Origin: Lachnospiraceae bacterium
GTDB lineage: Bacteria > Bacillota > Clostridia > Lachnospirales > Lachnospiraceae
Assembly (NCBI GenBank): GCA_009774395.1
Contig: VSNQ01000071.1
Span: 1-23,315, forward strand
Length of the DNA stretch: 23,315 bases
Direction: 5' to 3'
Below are positions 13,548 to 22,303 of this stretch, piece after piece. Made by a program: the position numbers and the translations under genes. How positions within the stretch are numbered: position 1 is the stretch's first letter; every line of letters starts with the position of its first letter. Below the pieces are notes generated by a model. The model was not told where the DNA came from. It ran no database searches and worked only from the letters and a program-made list of their open reading frames with translations.

Positions 13548-15434
13548 ACAAGTTATTTCGCCAATAAACCGGGAAGGCAGGAAGTTCCCTGCCTCCTTTT
13601 CGTATACATAAAATATAAATAAATGTTCCTTAGCACGTGTCATTGCCACATAAAACATTCTGCGTTCTTCTTCTAATTCTTTGTCTGTTACTGCCTTTTT
13701 GTGGGGCACAACATTTTCATTTACATCAGGCAGTATCACAATTTTCCATTCTAATCCCTTTGATGCATGCATTGTCACAATATTTACTGCATCAAAGTCT
13801 TCCTGCTTATTTTTCTTTGGTAAAGCTTTTTCCACCATAGTATCATAATTATGAATATGTTCCAACCATTCCTCCAATGTTTCAAAATCCTTTGCACATG
13901 TCTGCAAATCATCAAGTTCTTCTACAACCTGTTCCCACGGTATATTTTTGCTTTGATTTTGCTTTTTTAAGTATTCCTCATAGCCAATACCTTTGCGAAT
14001 ATAGTTTACCGCTGAAAAAGGTGTTAAACGCCGAATAACGTGCAACTGTTCATAAAGCATTACCACATTTTTGCAAACATAGTCTGTGCCTCTATTATTC
14101 TGCAAGAGTTCTTGCATTTGAAAGGGTTTTGTTGGTACTGTATTGCGCTTTATATAACGCACAGGGCGATTCATAATCCTATAAAAGTCAGAAACCATAT
14201 CCTGTTTTAACGCATAGTTTATATATGCAACAATATCTTTTGCAATGGAACTGCCATAAATATTTTTCGGTTTCTCTTTCATAATAAATGGAATACTTGA
14301 CTTCATTAACTGATTTGCCGTATAGACTGTATGATTATTTGTTCGATAGAGAATTGCAATATCGCTGTACTTCGCATCCTCCTGCTGCATATATTGTTTG
14401 ATAAGTTCTGTAATATTTAGCGCCTGCTGCTGTTTTGATGGAAACGGCATAATACGAATACTATTCTCTGCTGTATTATGCGCCTTGATTTCCTTGGAAA
14501 ACCGTTCTTTATTGTGCATTATCAGACGTCCCGCCGCGTCGACAATATCCCGTTTGCTACGATAATTCTCATTGAGCAGCACCTGCGCAGCATTTGGATA
14601 GTCATTCTGAAAATGCAGCATAATTTCAGGGCTTGCCCCACGGAATCCATAGATAGACTGATCATCATCCCCCACGATAAACAAATTATTCTGTGGCTTC
14701 GCCAAAAGCCGGACAACTTCATACTGCAGCGGACAAATATCTTGAAATTCATCAATTAAAATATAAGAAAACCGCTCCTGCCACAATTGCAATGTTTCCT
14801 GCCGCTGCATCAATAAGTCACGGCATAAAAGTACCATATCGTCAAAATCAATCAAACGATTTTGGTTCATCAACCGTTTATATGTTTGATAAATATAAAT
14901 AAACTCTTCCTGTGATACCGTTTCGCTCTTTACTTCCTCTGGGGAAATCCCACTATTTTTTACTTTGCTGATTTCTTCAAGAATACGCTGTATCCTCTCT
15001 GTGCTACTGTCTGCCTCCTCGGATTCTTTTTGTTCCTGTGAAGCAATTTCCGGCGGCAATTCCTCAAGCACTCTTGTTAGCAAACGGTACTTATCTGACT
15101 CTCGTATTATATTTTCCCCAGTGAAACGATAAGTATGACGTAGAATCTGAAAGAAAACTGCATGAAATGTCCCAAAATTTACGGGATATGCCTTTTCGTT
15201 TGTAATCCGAAAAAATCGATCCTGCATTTCCGCAGCCGCAGCTTTCGTAAATGTAATTACCAAAATTTCCTCTGGCTTTACTTGATACACTTCAATCAAA
15301 TACTTTATCCGCTGCGTAATCACTGTAGTTTTACCAGAGCCGGGGCCTGCTAATACCAGCATTGCCCCCGCTCCATGTGTTATTGCCTTTATTTGTGCTT
15401 CGTTAAAATGATTCTCTCCTAAGTTATTTATCAT
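13539..15434 (-). CDS. UvrD/PcrA-like superfamily 1A DNA helicase
   Basis: The 631-aa product is an ATP-driven 3'-5' DNA helicase of the UvrD family. It shows Walker A AGPGSGKT (29-36), motif Ia TFTKAAAAEM (61-70), motif II DEFQD (228-232), motif III GDDDQSIYGFRGA (255-267), motif IV LNENYRS (287-293), motif V TMHASKGLEW (554-563) and motif VI YVAMTRAKEH (595-604). It is about 100 aa shorter than canonical PcrA and lacks its C-terminal extension. Its ATG overlaps the gltX stop as ATGA, so translation is probably coupled. Likely roles are repair or displacement of proteins from DNA; no partner nuclease is nearby. It ends tail to tail with DUF2225. Confidence 0.93.
   Translation of the reverse strand: MINNLGENHFNEAQIKAITHGAGAMLVLAGPGSGKTTVITQRIKYLIEVYQVKPEEILVITFTKAAAAEMQDRFFRITNEKAYPVNFGTFHAVFFQILRHTYRFTGENIIRESDKYRLLTRVLEELPPEIASQEQKESEEADSSTERIQRILEEISKVKNSGISPEEVKSETVSQEEFIYIYQTYKRLMNQNRLIDFDDMVLLCRDLLMQRQETLQLWQERFSYILIDEFQDICPLQYEVVRLLAKPQNNLFIVGDDDQSIYGFRGASPEIMLHFQNDYPNAAQVLLNENYRSKRDIVDAAGRLIMHNKERFSKEIKAHNTAENSIRIMPFPSKQQQALNITELIKQYMQQEDAKYSDIAILYRTNNHTVYTANQLMKSSIPFIMKEKPKNIYGSSIAKDIVAYINYALKQDMVSDFYRIMNRPVRYIKRNTVPTKPFQMQELLQNNRGTDYVCKNVVMLYEQLHVIRRLTPFSAVNYIRKGIGYEEYLKKQNQSKNIPWEQVVEELDDLQTCAKDFETLEEWLEHIHNYDTMVEKALPKKNKQEDFDAVNIVTMHASKGLEWKIVILPDVNENVVPHKKAVTDKELEEERRMFYVAMTRAKEHLFIFYVYEKEAGNFLPSRFIGEITCEA
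13575..13600 (+). terminator. Possible plus-strand terminator inside the helicase 3' end
   Basis: AGGCAGG (13575-13581) pairs with CCTGCCT (13588-13594) around a 6-base loop. CC and four T follow on the plus strand. It would end the DUF1292-DUF2225 transcript about 45-65 bases after its stop, and it lies antisense within the helicase coding tail. Confidence 0.45.
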
Positions 15435-16897
15435 AATCCTAAATTATTCTCCAGTAATGCAATCCCTTTTCTAATTCGTATTAGACTTTCCTCTTTCCCC
15501 AAAATCTCCATAATTTCTGTTGCGCCTGCTGGTGTCATCTGCAATCCCGAAACAGCAGTTCGAACAGGCCACATTACATAGCCATTTTTTACACCTTTAT
15601 CGGACACATACGTTAAAAGCAATTGATATAATGCATCGTTGCTGTAATCCTCTTGTGCTTCCAGCATCGGCAATACGTCTTTTAACACTTGTAAAGAAGA
15701 TTCCTCTGTTGTTTTCATTTTCTTATGTGTATACATTGCTGTATCATACTCTGGCAGCGTATCAAAAAATCCAATTAAATCCGAAATGTCGGGAAATACC
15801 TCTATCCTAGTCTTTACCATCTCAGCTATTTTTCGATAATCAAATTCCCTGCTTAACGCCTTTTTGATATAAGGCAGCGCCATTTCATAAAACTTTTCAA
15901 AATCCATTGCCTTAATATATTCGCCATTCATCCACTTTAATTTCACAATATCAAACACTGCTGGCGACTTACTGATTCTATGATAATCAAATTCCTTGAT
16001 CAATTCGTCAAGCGAAAAAATTTCTTGATTGTTCTCCGGACTCCAGCCCAACAGCGCAATATAATTTACGACTGCTTCCGACAAAAATCCACGATTGATT
16101 AAATCCTCAAATGAAGAATGCCCACTACGTTTTGCCAGCTTCTTATGGTTCTCATCTGTAATTAATGGCAAATGCACATAAACTGGAACTTCCCATCCAA
16201 AAGCTTCATAAAGCCTTGTATATTTCGGTGCAGAAGACAAATATTCATTACCACGCACTACATGTGTAATATTCATGGTATGATCATCCACAACATTGGC
16301 AAAATTATATGTTGGATATCCGTCAGATTTGATTAAAATCATATCATCCAACTCTGCATTTTCCACTGTAATATCACCATACAACTCATCATGAAATGTT
16401 GTTGTACCTGTCTGTGGATTATTTTGACGAATTACAAAAGGTTTGTCTGCCTTTAAATTCGCCTCAACTTCTTCCTTGGACAAAGACAGACAATGCTTAT
16501 CATACAATGTAATTTCCTTTCCCTCGACAACTTCTGTCTTTAAGCTGTCAAGACGCTCCTTATCGCAAAAACAGTAATAAGCCTCTCCCTTATCAATCAA
16601 CTCTTTTGCGTATTTCATATAAATACCTGTTTTCATACGCTCACTCTGCACATATGGGCCTACACCGCCATCTTTATCAGGGCCTTCGTCATGTACAATC
16701 CCTGCTTTCGCCAGTGTGCTGTTAATAATGTCTACTGCGCCCTCCACATATCGTTCCTGATCAGTATCCTCAATACGCAGCATAAAGGTACCACCGTCAT
16801 GTTTTGCAATTAAAAACTCATACAACGCCGACCGCAAATTTCCTACATGCATCTTTCCTGTAGGACTTGGCGCAAATCTGCATCTAACTTTTTCCAT
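15431..16897 (-). CDS. gltX: Glutamyl-tRNA synthetase
   Basis: The 488-aa product charges tRNA-Glu with glutamate. It has the class I signature FAPSPTGKMHVGN (8-20; HVGN is the HIGH motif), RIEDTD (41-46) and the variant KMSKS loop KLAKR (253-257). Cys109, Cys111 and the KHC at 134-136 suggest the zinc site of bacterial enzymes. Its length is normal for bacterial GltX. AGGAGGAG precedes the ATG. It follows the leucine-rich-repeat gene by 24 bp and overlaps the helicase start by four bases. No T-box leader is present, since the upstream gaps are too short, so it is probably read from an upstream promoter. Confidence 0.96.
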   Translation of the reverse strand: MEKVRCRFAPSPTGKMHVGNLRSALYEFLIAKHDGGTFMLRIEDTDQERYVEGAVDIINSTLAKAGIVHDEGPDKDGGVGPYVQSERMKTGIYMKYAKELIDKGEAYYCFCDKERLDSLKTEVVEGKEITLYDKHCLSLSKEEVEANLKADKPFVIRQNNPQTGTTTFHDELYGDITVENAELDDMILIKSDGYPTYNFANVVDDHTMNITHVVRGNEYLSSAPKYTRLYEAFGWEVPVYVHLPLITDENHKKLAKRSGHSSFEDLINRGFLSEAVVNYIALLGWSPENNQEIFSLDELIKEFDYHRISKSPAVFDIVKLKWMNGEYIKAMDFEKFYEMALPYIKKALSREFDYRKIAEMVKTRIEVFPDISDLIGFFDTLPEYDTAMYTHKKMKTTEESSLQVLKDVLPMLEAQEDYSNDALYQLLLTYVSDKGVKNGYVMWPVRTAVSGLQMTPAGATEIMEILGKEESLIRIRKGIALLENNLGL

Positions 16898-16921
16898 AAT
16901 ACTATCTCCTCCTAAATTTTA

Positions 16922-17449
16922 TTATTTTCGCCCAATAATATCTTCCCCCAATTTCGGGCAGTCGGCAAATAGGTTATCTTCCAATTCTATTTCTTTATCC
17001 GGAAGATTGATTGACTCTAAATTCGGATTGTTGGAAAATGCTCTGCTCCCAATAAAGGCAATGCTTTCCGGCAGAATAATCGTTTTCAGCAAACGGCAGG
17101 AATTAAATGCGTATTCTCCGATATCCGTAACACCTTCTGGAATTTCCACCCTTTCCAATGAAGAACACGCGGAAAAGGTTTCTGGCGCAATCTCTGTTAC
17201 GCCGCTGGGAATGTTGATAGAGCGCAGTTCTTTGCACCCTGAAAAAGCCTCTGCGCCGATTTCTGTTACGCTGTCCGGAATGATAACGGAGGTTAAATAA
17301 ACCGCATAAAGAAATGCGCAGTCGCCAATACAAGTTACTGGCTCTCCCTGATAAACAGACGGAATTTTAACGCTTGTTACTGCTGCGTCATCCTTTGCCG
17401 TATATTCTGTAAGTGTATAGCCGATTTCATTTTCTTCAAATTGAAACAT
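16922..17449 (-). CDS. Cytoplasmic BspA-type leucine-rich-repeat protein
   Basis: The 175-aa product contains about five LRR_5 (BspA/TpLRR-type) repeats between residues 35 and 165. Each follows a pattern such as V-T-x-I-G-x-x-A-F-x-x-C-x-x-L-x-x-I-x-I-P. It starts with a short non-repeat cap (FQFEENEIGYTL) and has no signal peptide, membrane segment or sorting signal, unlike most surface BspA proteins. AGAGGGA precedes the ATG. It lies 37 bp downstream of the FIST-GGDEF gene and 24 bp upstream of gltX. A protein-binding role is likely from the fold, but the partner is unknown. Confidence 0.85.
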   Translation of the reverse strand: MFQFEENEIGYTLTEYTAKDDAAVTSVKIPSVYQGEPVTCIGDCAFLYAVYLTSVIIPDSVTEIGAEAFSGCKELRSINIPSGVTEIAPETFSACSSLERVEIPEGVTDIGEYAFNSCRLLKTIILPESIAFIGSRAFSNNPNLESINLPDKEIELEDNLFADCPKLGEDIIGRK

Positions 17450-17486
17450 ATTTTTCCCTCTTGCTTTCTGTTTTTATCAAATTATT

Positions 17487-19271
17487 TTATCGCGTGATTA
17501 CCTGATTCTTTCCATTTTTCTTGGCAGTATAAAGTGCCACATCCACACGTGTACAAAGTGTATCAATTGTATCTTCCTCTTTTGCCTGTGTTACGCCAAG
17601 GCTGATAGTCTGCGGTCTTACGGATGGGAAATTCGTGTTAGCAAAACATCTTCGAATTAAATCTGCAATAAACGATGCCGATGAAACATCGGTATCATGC
17701 AGCAGCATCATAAACTCCTCTCCGCCCCATCTTCCTGATGAAACCTTTTGCATATAAGCAGTCTGCTCATTACGCAGAATATCTGCCAATCCAACAATAA
17801 CCGTATCGCCTTCTTGATGCCCATAAGTATCATTGACTTGCTTAAAATTGTCAATATCCAACATAATAAGGCAAAAACGTTCCTTTTTGATATTCGCAAG
17901 TGCATCTTCGATCTGTGCCTGAATCTCCCTGCGGTTATAAAGCCCCGTCAACCCGTCTATAATTGCCGCTGTTTTTAACTTTTCATTGGCAAGTGCTAAC
18001 TGTTGATTGATTTCTTCCAGCTCTAATGATGTCACACTAATAAATGTAGCCAAACGGGATACCAATGGAACCTTTGACATGATATTTTCATCCGGCGAAA
18101 CAGCCGATGACACTGATGCTTTTTTCTCTCCCTCGCGCATTGCAGCGATTACAAGCGTTACATTGTGCTGGTTTAAATTGCCGTTTGTGCGCAAAAACTC
18201 CCCATGTGAAAAAAATCCACAAGAAGGAGAAATTTCCTTGAACGGCTGAATCTCATACGTTGGCTCCTTTGATGTCCAGAAAGTACGTCTTGCTGCACAG
18301 GAAAAAATATGTAACAAATCAGGCTGAAATTCTGCTATCTTTTTGCTGTCATGTCGAATACTATCAACAATCGTTCCCGGATCACCATAGGAAATCCGCA
18401 CCACAGAACCAACATCAATATCCGATGTCACGGTAATAGAACCATCTGCATTACTTGCCACGGGAGTACGCAGAATTGTTGTATCATTATGTTCATAAAA
18501 TAGCGGAAATTCCAGCGTATTATAGAAAAAGTTTTCATCATTTTTTATATTCAAATATTTATGATACACATCATATGCTGGGATTCCATCCAGTTCCTGC
18601 AAAACAGATCCTTTAGACTTTGTAACATGAAACTTCCTTCCGAGGGGTTTCCAACCTGTAACCTTAATGGAATCCACATAAAAATCATCTCCGCCATAAA
18701 ACATAACAATAATTGATTTCTCCGAAAAACCAGCCGCCTTAGAAAATACACAAGATGCATCACTTGTAATATCATCACTACATGCAACACCGCCAAAAAT
18801 CTGGATATCCTGCCGCACATTCTTTAAACCTTCGCAGAACTGTGTCGAAGACTGCTCTGGAATGGTAAAAAACATTTCCATCGCTTTCACCCAAGGATTA
18901 CTCTCGGTTTCTTTTACAATGGTTTTCGTAATATCATCTACCGATTGCTTTGATAAATCATATTGATAAAGCTGAACCTGCGTTGATGGCAGTTCAAAAA
19001 CCGTGCAAACAATTGTAATACGCCCGGAAAGCTGACAGTCAATAATATTTCCACTTGTGGAACAGCCCATATACAGTGTATTGGGAAACATCTTTTCGAT
19101 TATATCGCACACCTCTCGAATACATTCTGGTTCTAACTCCTCCGAATAAATTTGAAATATCTTTTTGGCACCGTTTCCAGAATCACACCATTCTTTAAAT
19201 TCCGAAAGTTTTTTATTCAATGTTTCCGAATCGCTATAGTCAAATTGAAACTGTTTCATAATAAGTTCCAT
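17487..19271 (-). CDS. FIST sensor domain-diguanylate cyclase (GGDEF)
   Basis: The 594-aa product joins a FIST sensory module (FIST_N about 38-225, FIST_C about 230-365) to a coiled-coil linker (about 410-436) and a GGDEF domain (438-594). The cyclase has DGLTGLYNRR (439-448), the metal site DIDNFK (472-477) and the active loop GGEEF (516-520), so c-di-GMP synthesis is expected. The inhibitory I-site RxxD, expected at 507-510, reads MQKV, so product inhibition at that site is unlikely. FIST domains are thought to bind small ligands. There are no membrane segments. AAGGAGG abuts the first ATG; an ATG four codons in (19257-19259) has a better distance and may be the true start. It lies 89 bp downstream of the hydrogenase gene. 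Confidence 0.92.
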   Translation of the reverse strand: MELIMKQFQFDYSDSETLNKKLSEFKEWCDSGNGAKKIFQIYSEELEPECIREVCDIIEKMFPNTLYMGCSTSGNIIDCQLSGRITIVCTVFELPSTQVQLYQYDLSKQSVDDITKTIVKETESNPWVKAMEMFFTIPEQSSTQFCEGLKNVRQDIQIFGGVACSDDITSDASCVFSKAAGFSEKSIIVMFYGGDDFYVDSIKVTGWKPLGRKFHVTKSKGSVLQELDGIPAYDVYHKYLNIKNDENFFYNTLEFPLFYEHNDTTILRTPVASNADGSITVTSDIDVGSVVRISYGDPGTIVDSIRHDSKKIAEFQPDLLHIFSCAARRTFWTSKEPTYEIQPFKEISPSCGFFSHGEFLRTNGNLNQHNVTLVIAAMREGEKKASVSSAVSPDENIMSKVPLVSRLATFISVTSLELEEINQQLALANEKLKTAAIIDGLTGLYNRREIQAQIEDALANIKKERFCLIMLDIDNFKQVNDTYGHQEGDTVIVGLADILRNEQTAYMQKVSSGRWGGEEFMMLLHDTDVSSASFIADLIRRCFANTNFPSVRPQTISLGVTQAKEEDTIDTLCTRVDVALYTAKKNGKNQVITR

Positions 19272-19360
19272 TCCTCCTTGTTATTCTATCACGGCTTTCC
19301 AATCATAATTTTTTACAAAGTCCATCCCATAGTGCATTTTATACTACATTGTAGTTTGCC

Positions 19361-20857
19361 TTATTCTGGCTGCCGCATTGTATGTTCAGGCAATTTCTTC
19401 TCAGAAGACGCCTTAAAGCCCAACAAATCCTTTGTCGCCGTTGGTATCGAAATATTCGTTCCTGCACCTGCTACACAACCGCCAGGACATGCCATGCCTT
19501 CAATTAAACAGCCTGTTTTCTTCCCCGCTTTCGCAAGCATCAACATTTTTTTGCATTCCGACAAGCTCTCTGCATGTTCAATATGAATTTCCGTATCTGG
19601 ATAATACTCTTTAATACATGCCTCAATCGCGCTGGCAACACCACCAGCAACACCATACCCACGTCCTGCTGCCGTTGCGTCATTCATAGCATCCATTGCT
19701 TCAATTTCGTCCAACAGAATCCCTTTCGCCTCAAACATCCCGACAAGCTCCTCAAATGTAATCACAAAATCCACATCCGAGCGCACAGTTCTGCGGCTTG
19801 CCTCAAGTTTCTTGCTTGCACAAGGACCTATAAATACCACGCTTGCATCTGGATGATCTTTTTTAATCACCCTTGCCGTTGCAACCATTGGTGTTAAAGC
19901 ATTGCTAATTTTATCCAATGTTTCCGGAAAAAATTTCTTTGCAAGCATTGACCACGATGGGCAACAGGATGTCAATAAAAACGGCACCTCTCCTGTTGCA
20001 ACCTCTTTCACATAATGCTCAGCTTCCGTCATCGCCCCCATATCTGCACCAATAGCCGTTTCATAAACATCATAAAAACCTAACTTTTTCAGAGCAGTTT
20101 TTAACATATCTGGAGTTACTTTTGGTCCGAATTGCCCTACAAATGCTGGTGCTACTTGTGCGATAATTTTCCTATTAGACTGCATTGCACGAATAAGCTG
20201 GAATATCTGCGACTTGTCCGCAATTGCGCCAAAGGGACAACTTACCATACACTGACCACAGGAAACACATTTCTCATTGTCAATCACAGCCCTTCCGTGG
20301 CTGTCAGAACCAATCGCATTAACACCACAATGTGCAACACAAGGTCTTTGCTGGTGGGAAATTGCATCATAAGGGCAGACCGTCTTGCACTTTCCACATT
20401 TAATACACTTTTCCTGATCAATAACAGAACGTCCATTTACCATTGTAATAGCGCCTCTTGGGCACACTTCATTACAAGGATGTGCCAAACATCCCATACA
20501 TTTGTTTGTTACCTCATATCTATTTTCCGGACAGGCATTGCACGCAGATGAAATTACTTGCATTAAAGGCGGCTCATAATATTTCTCATCAATGTTGCTT
20601 TCTTCTACTCCTTGGCTTACCGGAACTGGTTCATCTTCCGGACGCAGCGACATTCCCATTGCAAGGCGTGTTCGTTCTCTGACAATCTCCCGCTCTCGAT
20701 AAATATTGTCCCAATAAGGAGAATTTTCTGCATCCACCAATTTATAAGGAAGCGCCTCCATATCATCTATCAGGTTGGTAGAGTTATAAGCCATATTCGC
20801 TACTTCCCTGAAAATTGCACGTCTGGTTTTACGCACCTGGGTATCAATTCCTCTCAT
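19361..20857 (-). CDS. [FeFe] hydrogenase, group B-like, with N-terminal ferredoxin clusters
   Basis: The 498-aa product has an N-terminal segment (MRGIDTQVRKTRRAIFREVA) that I associate with group B monomeric [FeFe] hydrogenases. A Cys-rich electron-transfer region follows: C106/C109/C120/C123/C128/C132, C151-x2-C154-x2-C157-x3-C161, C173/C177 and C197-x2-C200-x2-C203-x3-C207. The H-cluster domain has L1 TSCCPSW (296-302), L2 GPCASKKLE (344-352) and L3 EGMACPGGC (453-461). All four cluster cysteines (C298, C346, C457, C461) and the proton-relay Cys299 are present. L2 reads GPC rather than MPC of classical HydA. It is cytoplasmic, with physiological direction unknown. GAGG lies seven bases before the ATG. 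Maturation genes hydE/F/G are not in this window. Confidence 0.93.
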   Translation of the reverse strand: MRGIDTQVRKTRRAIFREVANMAYNSTNLIDDMEALPYKLVDAENSPYWDNIYREREIVRERTRLAMGMSLRPEDEPVPVSQGVEESNIDEKYYEPPLMQVISSACNACPENRYEVTNKCMGCLAHPCNEVCPRGAITMVNGRSVIDQEKCIKCGKCKTVCPYDAISHQQRPCVAHCGVNAIGSDSHGRAVIDNEKCVSCGQCMVSCPFGAIADKSQIFQLIRAMQSNRKIIAQVAPAFVGQFGPKVTPDMLKTALKKLGFYDVYETAIGADMGAMTEAEHYVKEVATGEVPFLLTSCCPSWSMLAKKFFPETLDKISNALTPMVATARVIKKDHPDASVVFIGPCASKKLEASRRTVRSDVDFVITFEELVGMFEAKGILLDEIEAMDAMNDATAAGRGYGVAGGVASAIEACIKEYYPDTEIHIEHAESLSECKKMLMLAKAGKKTGCLIEGMACPGGCVAGAGTNISIPTATKDLLGFKASSEKKLPEHTMRQPE

Positions 20858-20905
20858 AAAAAAACCTCATTTCATTTTGATTTTAATTTGACTGTGATTA
20901 CTCCT

Positions 20906-20935
20906 ATTATACAGCCCTTAACCGGCGTTTGTAAA
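20906..20935 (-). promoter_or_regulatory. Promoter of the hydrogenase gene run
   Basis: On the minus strand, TTTACA (20935-20930) and a perfect TATAAT (20911-20906) are 18 bases apart. The start codon is 48 bases downstream of the -10. This may drive the whole hydrogenase-to-helicase run, since no terminator is visible between those genes. Confidence 0.65.
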
Positions 20936-20966
20936 CATAAAGTTCTGAAAAAGGGCTTGAAACGTC

Positions 20967-21002
20967 AAAAAAGACACTATCGGATGGGGGTAGTGTCTTT
21001 TT
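20967..21002. terminator. Two-way intrinsic terminator
   Basis: AAGACACTA (20971-20979) pairs with TAGTGTCTT (20991-20999), flanked by A-runs and T-runs on both sides. On the minus strand it follows the stop of the 274-aa gene by about 42 bp, with a T6 tail. Confidence 0.85.
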
Positions 21003-21043
21003 CGTATTTTCTTTAAATTGTTATTATAATTTTGGATCGTTAT

Positions 21044-21868
21044 TTATGCATATGCTAAGAAACGCTGTGGGCTATCTTCTTTCGTATTTTGTTTATCAAT
21101 ACGCTCTTTTTGCAATTCACTTATGGATTTACTGCCTTGAAATGCATAATCTTCCATTAATTTTTCAACAAGCCGCGCTGATAATTTTTCTTCGTTTTTA
21201 TCTGAAATTACTTCTGTTGCCTGACCAGCGTTTTCTTTCAGAACTTCTTCCATATTGAGATTGTCTGAATCTTCCTCTGTTTCGGTTGGCAATGCCTGCG
21301 GTATTTCGCTTATTGGGATTTGATTTATTTCTTCTTTGGATAATGTTACACGTGGTGGCGTATCTGCTTTGCCGCGGAAAAAATCTATTCGAATACTTTC
21401 CATATTTTTTATATCCTCAATATTTCCCCATATACCATGTGGTTGCCCATCAGCAGAATAGCCCCAAATCATATTTATCTCATATTTATCGTTAAGATCA
21501 AACCATAACTCATTTCGTTCTTCCCAGCCAAGTTCTCCATTTTTATATTGTTCTTCAACCTCTAACCGTTCCTTGAGAAACTGTTTTGCCATCTCTTTGC
21601 GTTCTGTTTCTGTCATATCTCCAGCAGTTAAATCATCTGGTACCCGCAATTCACTGATTTCTAATGTATCCTTATCTGCATTCATTTGAATGGTAAATCC
21701 ATTCTTTGCACTTTCAGCAGATTCTTCTATACCAGATATGTTTCCTTTGGGTATCAATGATTCTTTTGTTTTTTCCATTTTCTGCAATGGATTTGAAAAA
21801 ATCCCCTTATTTCCTATTAAGGGATTGGAAAAGATGCTGTTGAATCCGTTCATATTAATTCCATTCAT
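21044..21868 (-). CDS. Unrecognised 274-aa hydrophilic protein
   Basis: I do not recognise this protein. The N-terminus is rich in Asn, Gly and Phe and holds a short internal repeat, SIFSNPL (11-17) and GIFSNPL (22-28). The rest is charged and mainly helical: a Glu/Lys-rich stretch with KQFLKERLEVEEQYK (about 94-108), a Trp-containing centre (WEERNELWFDLNDKY, 114-128, and WGYSADGQPHGIWGN), and a long acidic tail. No signal peptide, membrane segment or Cys is apparent. AAAGG lies about ten bases before the ATG. It has its own promoter with an inverted repeat in the leader and is followed by a strong terminator, so it is monocistronic. The N-terminal repeat could be a short targeting or interaction motif, but nothing supports a specific function. 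Confidence 0.75.
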   Translation of the reverse strand: MNGINMNGFNSIFSNPLIGNKGIFSNPLQKMEKTKESLIPKGNISGIEESAESAKNGFTIQMNADKDTLEISELRVPDDLTAGDMTETERKEMAKQFLKERLEVEEQYKNGELGWEERNELWFDLNDKYEINMIWGYSADGQPHGIWGNIEDIKNMESIRIDFFRGKADTPPRVTLSKEEINQIPISEIPQALPTETEEDSDNLNMEEVLKENAGQATEVISDKNEEKLSARLVEKLMEDYAFQGSKSISELQKERIDKQNTKEDSPQRFLAYA

Positions 21869-21895
21869 TTTTATACCAACCTTTCTTTGTTGTTC

Positions 21896-21927
21896 GTGAA
21901 CGAAACTTTTGATTGTGTTTCGTTCAC
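21896..21927. promoter_or_regulatory. Perfect 11-bp inverted repeat in the leader of the 274-aa gene
   Basis: GTGAACGAAAC (21896-21906) and GTTTCGTTCAC (21917-21927) flank a 10-base spacer. The repeat lies between the predicted promoter and the ribosome binding site. It has no T-run, so it is better explained as an operator or an mRNA hairpin than as a terminator. Confidence 0.6.
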
Positions 21928-21971
21928 ATTGCTATGAATTTATGGCTTCCATGCCATACATCTTATAATTA

Positions 21972-22000
21972 ATTATATAACAAAAAAATTATTGCAACAA
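21972..22000 (-). promoter_or_regulatory. Promoter of the 274-aa gene
   Basis: On the minus strand, TTGTTG (22000-21995) and a perfect TATAAT (21977-21972) are separated by 17 bases. Transcription would begin near 21965, upstream of the inverted repeat, giving a leader of about 95 nt. Confidence 0.6.
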
Positions 22001-22089
22001 CTATATTTTCATTTTTCATGTTGCATTTGCTATATTTTTATCCCCATACTGCAGGAGATCCATAAAACATTCCCTCTTGATTAATGTTA

Positions 22090-22123
22090 TACTCCCTTTT
22101 CGGAAAAGTGTTCCCACTGCTTA
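22090..22123. repeat. 34-bp direct repeat, copy 1
   Basis: The sequence starts TACTCCCTTTTCGGAAAA and ends TTCCCACTGCTTA. It matches copy 2 (22393-22426) at 33 of 34 positions. Weaker similarity extends about 30 bp further right (TATTCATAC versus TATTCTTAC). On the minus strand each copy ends in AAAAGGGAGT, a good Shine-Dalgarno site, followed by different short reading frames. The spacer 21869-22481 (612 bp) also holds the hairpin AAGCAATT/AATTGCTT at 22168-22188. Confidence 0.85.
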
Positions 22124-22235
22124 TTAGCTTAAACTAACCTGTATATTCATACATTTCTTAATTTTTCAAGCAATTTGAGCAATTGCTTTTGGAATTTTAC
22201 CTACTGAATATTGGGAAAAATTGGTCTGGGAATTG

Positions 22236-22270
22236 AAAAAAGGCTATCCGTTTGATTGGGTAGCCTTTTT
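22236..22270. terminator. Two-way intrinsic terminator in the 612-bp spacer
   Basis: AGGCTATCC (22241-22249) pairs with GGGTAGCCT (22258-22266) with one G-U pair, flanked by A6 on the left and T5 on the right. It can act on either strand, 34 bases after the stop of the small minus-strand frame at 22304. Confidence 0.8.
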
Positions 22271-22303
22271 GCTCATATTTCAAAGTCTTATATTTGAGGA
22301 TTA

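Noticed and set aside
15417..15450. Near-repeat AATAATTTAGGA / AATAACTTAGGA at the gltX-helicase overlap
   Set aside because: A single 12-bp A/T-rich similarity is plausible by chance and is constrained by coding.
17450..17486. T-box or separate promoter ahead of the LRR-gltX genes
   Set aside because: The gap is only 37 bp and shows just a Shine-Dalgarno. There is no room for a T-box.
22021..22075. Short minus-strand frame starting ATG-GAT-CTC-CTG after GAGGGA (15 codons)
   Set aside because: It has a ribosome-binding-like sequence but is very short and not hydrophobic, with no recognisable match.
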